From assembly GCF_900142125.1 (NCBI RefSeq), contig NZ_FQZT01000001.1, forward strand, positions 496,001 to 560,000: a stretch of 64,000 bases of DNA, given 5' to 3'. This stretch comes from Malonomonas rubra DSM 5091 (lineage in GTDB: Bacteria > Desulfobacterota > Desulfuromonadia > Desulfuromonadales > Geopsychrobacteraceae). Positions 43,234-54,262 of the stretch are shown one piece after another. Numbering within the stretch: the stretch's first letter is position 1; each line of letters opens with the position of its first letter. The notes under the pieces were generated by a model. The model was not told where the DNA came from. It made no database searches and was given only the letters and a program-made list of their open reading frames with translations. A program made the translations under genes and the position numbers.

Positions 43234-43824
43234 TTATTGGGGCTGTGGAATCGGGCTGGGCATCGGCAGCGATTCATGCTTTTTGAGAAACTCCAATTCC
43301 GCCCTCACCTGGGCAGCTCCCGGGCCAGCGGGATTGATGGAGATGAACTTCTCCCAGACCTTGATAGCACTTGGAAAGTCCTGCAGGTCATAGCGATAGA
43401 CGATCCCCAGGTTATACAGGCTCTGCTGATGATTCGGATTGAGCTTGTTGGCGGCCTCGAAGTTCTTGATCGCCTTGTCGAACCAGCCAAGGCGACGATA
43501 CATGACACCCTGGTCGGTCAGCACGTTCGGATCATCACCCTGCAGCTCCAACGCTTTCGCGTAAGCTTCGATAGCTTTCATCGGCTGATCAGCGTCGAAG
43601 AAGCTGTGTCCCAACTGTACCCAGGCATTTCGATTAGACGGTTCCTTGGCGACAATCCCTTCCAGCATAGTGATCTGCTGCTGGTGATTGACCGCCGGAG
43701 CCGAAGCCGGGGCACCAGTCGAAACATTCTGGGCTTTACGGTCCTGCATGTTGGTGATAATCACGGCAATCAGGCCGCCGACAATCAAAGAGATAACAAC
43801 CAGTAGGATCGTCTCTTTTTTCAT
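43234..43824 (-). CDS. Membrane-anchored TPR protein
   Basis: A 196-residue protein with one N-terminal helix (about 4-25, ETILLVVISLIVGGLIAVII) and about three TPR units (GHSFFDADQPMKAIEAYAKA, then LGWFDKAIKNFEAANKLNP). The helix and the soluble TPR part recall NrfG/CcmH-type cytochrome assembly factors, but the similarity is generic. The ATG at 43824 is chosen because GGAGG lies 7 bases before it. It follows secF after 24 bases and ends at a terminator; perhaps it is linked to export. Confidence 0.8.
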   Translation of the reverse strand: MKKETILLVVISLIVGGLIAVIITNMQDRKAQNVSTGAPASAPAVNHQQQITMLEGIVAKEPSNRNAWVQLGHSFFDADQPMKAIEAYAKALELQGDDPNVLTDQGVMYRRLGWFDKAIKNFEAANKLNPNHQQSLYNLGIVYRYDLQDFPSAIKVWEKFISINPAGPGAAQVRAELEFLKKHESLPMPSPIPQPQ

Positions 43825-43848
43825 CCACACACCTCCACTCGCTGTGGT

Positions 43849-44763
43849 TTACTCCTCGGTCGCCGCCGCTTTCTTGCGCTGTTCCCAGAGGATCAGTACC
43901 GGACTGGCGACGAATATCGATGAATAAGTACCGATCAACACACCTACCAGCATAGCAAAAGCGAAGTTGTGAATAACACCCCCACCGAGAATAAACAGTG
44001 TCAGGACAACCAACAGAGTAGTTCCGGATGTCAGCAGTGTCCGTGACAGGGTCTCGTTGATGCTGCGGTTAACAATGAAGGTGAAGCTCTCCTTGTGGTG
44101 TTTGCCGAGATTCTCGCGGATACGGTCATAAACGATGATGGTATCGTTCAGCGAGTAACCGATAATCGCCAGAAACGCCGCGATGATCGGCAGGTCGATC
44201 TCTTTGCCGAAAACGCTGAATGCCCCGAGGGTGATCAACACATCGTGACAAAGAGCGATAATAGCGCCGACGGCAAAACGGAACTCGAAACGCCAGGAGA
44301 TATAAACCAGAATACCGAGCATGGCGTAGAAGATTGCCTTCAACCCCTTGCCGCGCAGATCTTTACCGACCTGCGGGCCAACCATCTCCACCCGGCGGAT
44401 GTCGACACTGCCCTCGTTATAGGTTGCCTCCAGCGCAGACTGAATCTGCGCCGACAAACCTTGTAATTCAGCCGAGGTATTCTCAACCCGGATCAGGAAC
44501 TCATTCTGGTTATCACCGAACGACTGCACCACCAGACTGCCCAGATCGATCCCGGAGAGAGCACTCTTTATCGCTGCCGGATCTGTGTCTTCGGTAAACT
44601 GCACCTGCACCAGGGTACCACCAGCGAAGTCGATACCGTAATCGGGACCGCCTTTGATGGTCAGAGAGGCGAGTCCGATCAGGATCAGAACCGCAGAGAC
44701 AATCAGCGCCAGTTTACGCTTGCCAACAAAATCGATATTTGTATCAGGCTTGATCAGCTGCAT
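43849..44763 (-). CDS. secF: Protein translocase subunit SecF
   Basis: With SecD, uses the proton gradient to pull proteins out of the Sec channel. The 304 residues show six membrane helices (about 15-33, then five from 130 to 290), a periplasmic loop (about 35-125) with DYGIDFAGGTLVQVQF and the SLNDTIIVYDRIREN motif of helices 4-5. Complete. 15 bases separate it from secD. Confidence 0.96.
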   Translation of the reverse strand: MQLIKPDTNIDFVGKRKLALIVSAVLILIGLASLTIKGGPDYGIDFAGGTLVQVQFTEDTDPAAIKSALSGIDLGSLVVQSFGDNQNEFLIRVENTSAELQGLSAQIQSALEATYNEGSVDIRRVEMVGPQVGKDLRGKGLKAIFYAMLGILVYISWRFEFRFAVGAIIALCHDVLITLGAFSVFGKEIDLPIIAAFLAIIGYSLNDTIIVYDRIRENLGKHHKESFTFIVNRSINETLSRTLLTSGTTLLVVLTLFILGGGVIHNFAFAMLVGVLIGTYSSIFVASPVLILWEQRKKAAATEE

Positions 44764-44778
44764 GCCGCAAAAGCCTCC

Positions 44779-46377
44779 TTAAATACTCAGCCGCTTGACG
44801 TTGCGGCCTTGCAGGAAAAAGTCGAAAATGACGCGCGACACGAAGATCGCGGTGAACAGCGATGCGATGATACCGATCGACAGGGTCACGGCAAAACCAC
44901 GCACAGGACCGGTCCCAAACTGGAACAGAACCAGGGCTGCCAGTAAGGTTGTCAGGTTGGCATCGATGATGGTCAAAAATGCTTTTCCGTAACCTGCCTC
45001 CAGTGCCAGCTTCGGGGCTTTGCCGAGCCGCAACTCTTCACGGACACGCTCGAAGATCAGCACGTTGGCATCAACCGCCATACCGACGGTGAGAACGATA
45101 CCGGCCAGACCGGGCAGGGTCAGGGTTGCGCCGAACATCGACAGCATCGCCGAAATGAACACCAGGTTCAGCACCAGCGCAGTAATGGCAACAACACCGG
45201 AGAGTTGATAGTAGACCGCGATGGCAACGATGACCAGCAGGCCACCGATCAGGATCGACTTGATCCCTTTATCGATGGAATCCTGACCGAGGGACGGGCC
45301 GACGGTCCGGTTTTCCAGGATCTTGACCGGTGCTGGCAGAGAGCCAGCACGCAGCACGATCGCCAGGTCGGTCGCTTCCTGCGAAGAGAAAGCACCGGAG
45401 ATCTGGGCGCTACCACCAGCGATCCGCTCACGAATGACCGGGGCAGAATAAACCGTGTCGTCCAACACGATCGCCATCCGATTGCCAACGTTGGCAGCGG
45501 TAATCTGATCGAAGCGCTTGGCCCCAACAGCGTTGAAGTCGATGGCAACATAAGGCTCGTTGAAACGGGTATCGATGCGAACGTTGGCGTCCGAAAGCAG
45601 GTCACCGGTCAACACCGTCTTGTCATAAACCACCAGCGGGGTCTCAGTGACAGCACCGGTGGCACGGTTGGTGTTGCGCTCGTAGAGCAGCTGCGTGCCA
45701 TCGGTCAGCTTGCCGGCGATGGCATCCTGCACGTTGACATCTTCCGCGACAATTTTAAACTCAAGACGTGCAGTCTTGCCGAGCAGGGAGATCGCCCGGT
45801 CCGGATCTTTAACACCCGGCAGCTGGATCAGGATGCGGTTGCCACTCTGTCGCTGCAGGGTCGGCTCACTGACACCGAACTGATCGACCCGGTTACGCAT
45901 GGTTTCGAGCGCCTGGCGCACGGCGTAATCCTTGACGTTGGCGATCTCGTTATCACCCAGGCGGTAGTGTTTTTCGATGTAGCCACCGACACCGGTGATC
46001 GTTTCCGCTTCCAGCGAAGGATAGCTCTCGGCCATCAGGTTATCGACCTTGACACCCTCCTCTTCATCGTAAATCAACACGACCATACGGTCGCCCTGAC
46101 GACGCTCGATCCGCTTGAAGATGATGTCCTTCTCGCGCAACTGGGTTTCGGTCTGATCGATGACGGTATCGATCCGGCTCTCGACCGCCTTGTCGACATC
46201 AACTCCCAGCACCAGATGCATCCCGCCCTGCAAATCGAGGCCGAGATGGATCGGGTCAAAGGTGTCGAGCCACCACTGCGGAAGGCTATCCCGCATCAAG
46301 GTCGGAGCCATGGCGAAGAGTGACAGGAGCAGGCAGAAGACTACCAGGCCACCCCTGAGTTTTAGACTATTAGACAT
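44779..46377 (-). CDS. secD: Protein translocase subunit SecD
   Basis: 532 residues: one N-terminal helix, the P1 periplasmic domain (about 40-330; HLGLDLQGGMHLVLGVDVDK, and NRVDQFGVSEPTLQRQ) and five C-terminal helices with GMAVDANVLIFERVREELR. The SecD and SecF genes are separate, not fused. It follows yajC after an 81-base gap. Confidence 0.96.
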   Translation of the reverse strand: MSNSLKLRGGLVVFCLLLSLFAMAPTLMRDSLPQWWLDTFDPIHLGLDLQGGMHLVLGVDVDKAVESRIDTVIDQTETQLREKDIIFKRIERRQGDRMVVLIYDEEEGVKVDNLMAESYPSLEAETITGVGGYIEKHYRLGDNEIANVKDYAVRQALETMRNRVDQFGVSEPTLQRQSGNRILIQLPGVKDPDRAISLLGKTARLEFKIVAEDVNVQDAIAGKLTDGTQLLYERNTNRATGAVTETPLVVYDKTVLTGDLLSDANVRIDTRFNEPYVAIDFNAVGAKRFDQITAANVGNRMAIVLDDTVYSAPVIRERIAGGSAQISGAFSSQEATDLAIVLRAGSLPAPVKILENRTVGPSLGQDSIDKGIKSILIGGLLVIVAIAVYYQLSGVVAITALVLNLVFISAMLSMFGATLTLPGLAGIVLTVGMAVDANVLIFERVREELRLGKAPKLALEAGYGKAFLTIIDANLTTLLAALVLFQFGTGPVRGFAVTLSIGIIASLFTAIFVSRVIFDFFLQGRNVKRLSI

Positions 46378-46458
46378 CTGAGTCGTTTCTCCCTTTAGAC
46401 ATCAATTGTCGGCTTTGGTCAAAAGACCATTCTGTGTATCGTCCGATCGGGCAAAAGG

Positions 46459-46764
46459 CTACTGCTTGACCTCGGTGACGGACGAACGGTTCATCTTGAT
46501 TTTTACACCGGTGGCAACTTCGATGGTCACGGTGGTCTCTTCAACCGAAGCAACCTTGCCGTGAATACCACCAGCAGTAACGATGGTGTCACCTTGCTTC
46601 AAATTACCGATCAACTCCTTGTGTTGCTTGGCCCGCTTCTGCTGCGGACGGATCAACAGGAAGTAGAAAATCGCGAACATCGCGACCAGCATGATCAGGC
46701 CTTCGTAACCTTGCTGACCACCTTGAGCTGCTCCACCTGCCATTGCGTAAGCTTCAGATACCAT
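46459..46764 (-). CDS. yajC: Preprotein translocase subunit YajC
   Basis: A 101-residue membrane protein associated with SecDF. One helix (about 24-42, IMLVAMFAIFYFLLIRPQQK includes its end), the QQKRAKQHKE segment and a C-terminal KOW-like fold (LKQGDTIVTAGGIHGKV) are characteristic. It is found in the usual queA-tgt-yajC-secD-secF order. Confidence 0.95.
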   Translation of the reverse strand: MVSEAYAMAGGAAQGGQQGYEGLIMLVAMFAIFYFLLIRPQQKRAKQHKELIGNLKQGDTIVTAGGIHGKVASVEETTVTIEVATGVKIKMNRSSVTEVKQ

Positions 46765-46827
46765 AATTCGGGTTCCTCCCTTTGCTTGTTCAGTGCCAAA
46801 AAAGACAGTGATTGTTTAAAAAAACGT

Positions 46828-49003
<2,176 letters not shown>

Positions 49004-49206
49004 TCTAATGATCCGAACGTTAAAAACCAGCGACCTAGAAAATCATAATCAAAAACCGATGTCAATCGCTTTCGGTCGCAGCTCCGCTGGCTTGGACGAT
49101 GCGTTAAAAATGATGTTTTTTGCGATATAAATAACGTATTATCAACACTTATAATGTTGCTTATAGCTCCCTTCCAGTTGTTTGATTTTGGATTGTCACT
49201 GCCTTT

Positions 49207-51243
49207 ATGAATTCGCTTAAAATCAAAATCCTCGGGATCACGATCCTGATCACTATTGCTGCCGTAACCGTCGCAACCTGGCATAATGTGCAGACCCAGA
49301 GTTTGATGGTCAAACAGATGGTAGGCCAGAACAGCCGCATTCTGGCGCGCACTATCCATAACAGCCTGACCAGCGCCATGCTCTCCGGACGGAACCAGGA
49401 TGTCATTGTGGCGTTACAGAAAATAGCCACAGAGCCAACCGTCCATGAGCCGCGAATTTTCGACCAGAGCGGGCGCATCCTTTTCTCCGCCAACGAAACC
49501 GAGATAGGCCGCACTGTTCCTGTCATCGACCTGATAACTTTCCGCAACAATCCCAGCGATTTCGGGCTGGCAGAAACCGATGGAACTCACTTCGTCACCA
49601 CCCTGCCGATTCGCAACACTGCCGAATGCAGGCAGTGCCATCCAGCCGAGAAGGAGCTGCTCGGAATTTTCAGCGCCCACCTCGGCCTCGAATCCCTGCT
49701 GTCGTTACAGCAACAGGGGAAGCAAGCCAGCTTTTTCACGTCTGTCTCTTTGCTGCTGGTCATGATCATCTGCTTGGTCGGATTCGTTCTCTATTATGTC
49801 GACACTCCTATCCGCAAACTGACTGCCGCCATGACCCACTTGGAACAGGGTAACTTTGACGCTGCCTCAACCAGCATCCACAGTTCGCGCGAAATGGCAC
49901 TTCTCTCCAACAAATTCAACCGGATGGTTGAGGGGTTGAAGCATCTGCTGAATACTACAGTCTTGTCTGAACGAGAACGCGCTGCCGATCAGGAAAAATT
50001 ACGGCATAAAGACAAAATCGACAGCATGCATATGACACTGGAAGAGCGCCTCAACGAGATAGAAAACCTGAACAGTACACTTGAAGAGCGGGTCCACGAA
50101 GTCGAGGACGCCAACTTCCGCATCTCAGACCTGGCAGCCAACCTCGAAGACCGCAACACAACCCTGGCCAAAGCGGTCAACCGGCTGTCAACTCTGTACG
50201 AAATGGGACTGGTCATTAATTCGACCATGGAACTAAAAAACCTGTTTCACCTGCTACTGGAAAAGGCACTGGAATCACTGCACGCAGACGTTGGCTACAT
50301 CCTGCTTTACGACAAAGTCAACAACACTCTGCGCATCGGAGATGTCATCGGCGTTCCGATCGGCTTCTTCGACCCGGAAATGAGTATCAAGCTGATCCAG
50401 GGAGGTGTCTCTCACTGGGTGATCGAAAATCGCGAACCGCTGCTGATCAAACGGATCGAGGACGCACGCGAGTTCTCCCGTATGAGTAAGCTCGGCTTCG
50501 CTCGCGACACTGTCATCTGTGCGCCGCTGTTTACCCAGGATGAGGTCATCGGCACCATCACCATCGCCAACCGGAGGGATGAATCTCTTTTCTATGAAGA
50601 GGATCTTGAAATTCTCTCGACGATTGCTGCACAGGCGAGCGTCGCAATCAAAAACGCCCGCCTTTACGAAGAGCAGCAGAGTACTTATTTAAGCACGGTT
50701 CAGGCCTTGGTTTCTGCCATCGAAGCGAGCGATCCTTACACCCGCGGCCATTCAGAACGGGTCACCCGCTACTCGGTTGCCCTCGCCCATAAGCTCAACC
50801 TGAACGAAAGCGCCTTCCGCGACCTGGAACAGGCCGCAATTCTGCACGATATCGGCAAGATCGGCATCGATGATTCCTTGCTGCACAAAGTCGAAACCCT
50901 GTCACTGGATGATGTCGACCGTCTCCGTCAGCACCCCCTGATCGGCATGCGGATCCTTGAACCAATCCATTTCATGGCGCGGGTGCGGGAAGTTATCGGT
51001 CAGCATCACGAACGCTTCGATGGCAGCGGTTACCCACTCGGTATCACTGGCCAGCACCTCCTGCTGGAATCGCGCATTCTGGCGGTTGCGGACAGCTTCG
51101 ACGCCATGACATCAGATCGCCCTTACCGCAACGCCATGCCGACCAGTGTTGCAATCAGCGAGATTGAAGCCAACAGCGGGACTCAGTTTGATCCGGAAGT
51201 GGCAAAAGCTTTCGTGGAACTGGTCAAAACAAACCAGCTGTAA
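49207..51243 (+). CDS. Heme-c sensor HD-GYP cyclic-di-GMP phosphodiesterase
   Basis: A 678-residue membrane receptor. Helix 1 (about 7-25), a periplasmic sensor (26-172) with a single heme c attachment site CRQCH (141-145), helix 2 (about 173-197), HAMP (198-250), coiled coil (255-325), GAF (about 330-475) and HD-GYP (about 485-678). The catalytic residues are present: GHSERVTR, AILHDIGKIGI and HHERFDGSGYPLG, so c-di-GMP hydrolysis is expected. The heme could sense redox state, oxygen or nitric oxide, as periplasmic heme-c sensors of Geobacter do. A GGDEF enzyme follows after 12 bases. Confidence 0.93.
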   Translation: MNSLKIKILGITILITIAAVTVATWHNVQTQSLMVKQMVGQNSRILARTIHNSLTSAMLSGRNQDVIVALQKIATEPTVHEPRIFDQSGRILFSANETEIGRTVPVIDLITFRNNPSDFGLAETDGTHFVTTLPIRNTAECRQCHPAEKELLGIFSAHLGLESLLSLQQQGKQASFFTSVSLLLVMIICLVGFVLYYVDTPIRKLTAAMTHLEQGNFDAASTSIHSSREMALLSNKFNRMVEGLKHLLNTTVLSERERAADQEKLRHKDKIDSMHMTLEERLNEIENLNSTLEERVHEVEDANFRISDLAANLEDRNTTLAKAVNRLSTLYEMGLVINSTMELKNLFHLLLEKALESLHADVGYILLYDKVNNTLRIGDVIGVPIGFFDPEMSIKLIQGGVSHWVIENREPLLIKRIEDAREFSRMSKLGFARDTVICAPLFTQDEVIGTITIANRRDESLFYEEDLEILSTIAAQASVAIKNARLYEEQQSTYLSTVQALVSAIEASDPYTRGHSERVTRYSVALAHKLNLNESAFRDLEQAAILHDIGKIGIDDSLLHKVETLSLDDVDRLRQHPLIGMRILEPIHFMARVREVIGQHHERFDGSGYPLGITGQHLLLESRILAVADSFDAMTSDRPYRNAMPTSVAISEIEANSGTQFDPEVAKAFVELVKTNQL

Positions 51244-51255
51244 TGGAGAGATATC

Positions 51256-53415
51256 GTGTTTGAAAAAATCCGCTACGCGAATCTTTCTTTATTGAAGAAG
51301 GTGCTGCTGCCCTACATCCTGCTCCTGTTGACACTGGCGATGGCAATATCTTTCGGTTCCAGCATGCTGTTGCATGGCGGCCTGATCGACATCAGCAAAC
51401 AACGACTGCAACATATTCAGCAGCAGGCCTACGCAGATTTTAAAAACATTGAGCACCTGCTCGTTTTCAACAGCGAAGCGCAGATCGAACCTCCGCAAGA
51501 GGCCTCCACAATCATCGAAAAAGCTCTGGCGCCATACGATCAACATTTTCACGTCAGCCTGATCCGTTTTGATGATCCCGACCTGCCACAAAGCCAACGC
51601 ATTCTGCTGGAGAAAAGCCTGCACAACCACTCCACCTATATCAGCGTTCTGCCGGCCCCCGGTCAAGGTTTGATGCTGGCAGCGGCCAGGCGGTTAACGG
51701 AAAACTTTTTTCTCTTTCTTCAACACCCATTAGACTCACAACATCTCGACTTACTGGCCGAGCGGTATGAGGGGAACTTTATGCTGCTTGATCGCCAAGG
51801 GCGGTTACTGGCAAAAAGCAGTGGTACAGAGATCGAGTTACCGGCACTCTCGGAACCGATTCTGAACAAAATCCTTTCCGGCACGTCCCACGCAGCGTTC
51901 AGCGAATATCCGCAGGCAACCTTGATCAACTACACGGCACTCCCGCTCGGTCACGACAGTGTCTTCCTGCTGGCAACCAGTCAATCGCTTTCGGCCATCG
52001 ACCTGTTGATCAGCAAGCACCGTATCTATTTATTGGCAATCATCGGCCTCAGTTTATTGGTCTGCATCACCCTGTTCCGCTCTCTGTTGATCCGCCTTTT
52101 CAGCCCGTTGCAGGCACTTGTCACAACCCATGAAAAAGTCAGTCAAGGTGACGACGACTACCGGGTGCCGATTGAAAAGCATAACCATTCACAGTTGACC
52201 ATGCTCTGCCACGCCTGCAACCACCTGCTCGACCGTATCAGTGGACAAAAACAGCAGATTACCGATCTGAACGAGCAGCTTAAACAACATGAGGAACTCA
52301 AAGAACACAACCGTCACCTGCGGAAAAGTAACCTTGAGCTGGAGAGCCGCTCTGTCAGCCTGAAAGAGCAGAACCAGCAGTTTTCCGGCTTGTTCAAGAT
52401 TGCCCAATCGCTGGTCTCATCTCTTGATCAACAGTTGCTCTACGAACGCATTATCCAGGCGTTGAAAGACACGCTCGATTGCTCCCTCTGCGTGCTCTAT
52501 ATTTTCAAACCGGCAGACGACAAGCTGACGGCAGTCAAAATACAGGGGCTGTACGGCATCGACCTGAAATCGATTCGTGCCGAACTGGGAGAGGGGCATG
52601 CAGGCCGCGCCGCCCTACAGCAGCAAACCTGTTATATAGCTGACATCGACAAGGAAGCGAACAAGCCGCTGTACGGCAATGAGGTTATCAGCTCCGGCTC
52701 ACTGCTTTCGGTGCCACTGACAGTGCAGAATCGCCTGATCGGCGTCCTGAATCTGCACCAGAATGAAGTCAACGGGTTCAGCAGCACCTCACAACAGATT
52801 GCCCAGGCGATTGCCAGTCAGGCCGCGATCGCCATCGAAAACGCCCGTCTGTACGAAAAAACCAAAACTCTCTCAGCAACAGACGAGTTGACCGGCTTGG
52901 CCAACCGACGCCAGTTCCAGGAATTCCTCTTACGAGAACTGGCCCAGTCACGCCGCCAGCACAACCCCTTCAGCATCCTGATGATCGACATCGATCATTT
53001 CAAACGCTACAACGATTTTCATGGTCACCTGAAGGGCGACATCGTGCTGAAAAAGGTTGCCACGCTGCTGATGCAGAACACCCGCGGCGTCGACCTGGTC
53101 GCACGTTTCGGTGGTGAAGAATTTGTCCTGCTACTACCGAAAAGCGATAAAGAAAGCAGCCTTTCGGTCGCCGAGAAGCTGCGTGTCTGCATTGAAAAAG
53201 AGTTCTTCCCCGGGGCCGACCAGAGCCAACCAGGCCAGCGCCTGACAATTTCTATCGGCATTTCTCACTTCCCCGGTGACAGCAGTGACATCTACGATTT
53301 GATGAACCTCGCTGACACGGCGCTCTACGCAGCCAAAAAACTGGGGCGCAACACCTGCGTCGGCTGGTCACCGGAGCTACAGCAGCAACAGAGCCAGAGC
53401 ACAAAAAAAGGCTGA
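51256..53415 (+). CDS. Membrane GAF-GGDEF diguanylate cyclase
   Basis: A 719-residue receptor: helix 1 (about 15-37), periplasmic domain (38-255) of unrecognised type without CXXCH, helix 2 (about 257-278), HAMP (about 280-335), coiled coil (335-385), GAF (about 385-535) and GGDEF (about 545-705). The active site GGEEF is intact and the inhibitory site RGVD lies five residues upstream, so feedback inhibition by c-di-GMP is expected. GTG start after GGAGAG, 12 bases behind the phosphodiesterase. The pair encodes synthesis and breakdown under separate periplasmic inputs. Confidence 0.93.
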   Translation: MFEKIRYANLSLLKKVLLPYILLLLTLAMAISFGSSMLLHGGLIDISKQRLQHIQQQAYADFKNIEHLLVFNSEAQIEPPQEASTIIEKALAPYDQHFHVSLIRFDDPDLPQSQRILLEKSLHNHSTYISVLPAPGQGLMLAAARRLTENFFLFLQHPLDSQHLDLLAERYEGNFMLLDRQGRLLAKSSGTEIELPALSEPILNKILSGTSHAAFSEYPQATLINYTALPLGHDSVFLLATSQSLSAIDLLISKHRIYLLAIIGLSLLVCITLFRSLLIRLFSPLQALVTTHEKVSQGDDDYRVPIEKHNHSQLTMLCHACNHLLDRISGQKQQITDLNEQLKQHEELKEHNRHLRKSNLELESRSVSLKEQNQQFSGLFKIAQSLVSSLDQQLLYERIIQALKDTLDCSLCVLYIFKPADDKLTAVKIQGLYGIDLKSIRAELGEGHAGRAALQQQTCYIADIDKEANKPLYGNEVISSGSLLSVPLTVQNRLIGVLNLHQNEVNGFSSTSQQIAQAIASQAAIAIENARLYEKTKTLSATDELTGLANRRQFQEFLLRELAQSRRQHNPFSILMIDIDHFKRYNDFHGHLKGDIVLKKVATLLMQNTRGVDLVARFGGEEFVLLLPKSDKESSLSVAEKLRVCIEKEFFPGADQSQPGQRLTISIGISHFPGDSSDIYDLMNLADTALYAAKKLGRNTCVGWSPELQQQQSQSTKKG

Positions 53416-53436
53416 ATCCCACGGGATCCAGCCTTT
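53404..53436. terminator. Bidirectional terminator after the GGDEF gene
   Basis: AAAGGCTGAATCCC / GGGATCCAGCCTTT hairpin with one mismatch (53407-53436). The stop codon of the GGDEF gene lies in the left arm. Confidence 0.8.
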
Positions 53437-53459
53437 CGTCAGCATTTCTGCAGAAAAAA

Positions 53460-54239
53460 CTATTTCACTTTCGAGATGGTCCGCTCAGCAACAATCACCA
53501 GTTCGCCCCGCTCGAGTCCGAGAGTCAGCACCTTGACAACTTCATCGGCATAATTGTCCGACTTGTATCTCTGGCGGAAACGGATCTCTGCCCGGTTGCC
53601 TTGCTCCGACAGCACCTTGATATTCGATACCGTCACCTCGATCGACTTCGGTTTCAGCAGGCGGTTACGACGTTGTTCGGCCCATTCTTCCCGCGTCCCT
53701 TTTTCTGGAGCAAACTCCTGGCCGTAACAGGAAAGATAACCTTCGACATCCTGCGCCGACCAGGCCCCCCGCCACTTATTGAGTAACGGCAGATAGACTG
53801 CTTCGGCCGTTTCAATCAGGCAACGGGCACTGAAGCTGAAATCGTGACGATCAAACATGTAGGCCTTGCCGTCGGCAAAGCTGACACCCCAGACCTGGTC
53901 CGGCTGCTGCTCCTCGCGGCTGAGGGACCAGTAGACTTCGGCAGCCATATCAGCAAAAGCAGAATTATCGAGATACTGTCCAGCACCGACGTTGTTGACC
54001 AGCGATACCAACTCGTCACGAAAGGGCAGACGCCAGCCCCGTGAATCGGCCAGTTCCAGCTGGTTGCAGTAGCGGACTGCTTCCAGCCAGGGCATCTTCT
54101 CCGAACTCTGCTGCTGCCAGATCAGGCCACTTTCACGGTCCAGAACCGTGCCATCATTGCGGATGTTAAAACTGGCTGCGCTGCTGTTGCCTGTGGCAAA
54201 CAACAAAGCCAGGACAACCAATAACATCGGGCTACGCAT
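53460..54239 (-). CDS. Exported DUF1566 protein with Csd6-like C-terminal domain
   Basis: A 259-residue protein with a signal peptide (about 1-21, ending SSA), an Lcl/DUF1566 domain (about 24-145; GTVLDRESGLIWQQQ, WRLPFRDEL, YWSLSREE) and an NTF2-like domain (about 150-259; WRGAWSAQDVEGYLSCYG, PKSIEVTVSNI, RFRQRYKSDNY). DUF1566 is common in extracytoplasmic proteins of unknown role. The C-terminal domain recurs in the two upstream gene products. GGAGGAG precedes the ATG. It is third in the operon, 23 bases after the transpeptidase. Confidence 0.85.
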   Translation of the reverse strand: MRSPMLLVVLALLFATGNSSAASFNIRNDGTVLDRESGLIWQQQSSEKMPWLEAVRYCNQLELADSRGWRLPFRDELVSLVNNVGAGQYLDNSAFADMAAEVYWSLSREEQQPDQVWGVSFADGKAYMFDRHDFSFSARCLIETAEAVYLPLLNKWRGAWSAQDVEGYLSCYGQEFAPEKGTREEWAEQRRNRLLKPKSIEVTVSNIKVLSEQGNRAEIRFRQRYKSDNYADEVVKVLTLGLERGELVIVAERTISKVK

Positions 54240-54262
54240 ATCACACTCCTCCTCGTTGGACC

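Noticed and set aside
49140-49160. TATAAT near 49151 as promoter of the HD-GYP gene
   Set aside because: No acceptable -35 box is at the required distance; not listed as a feature.
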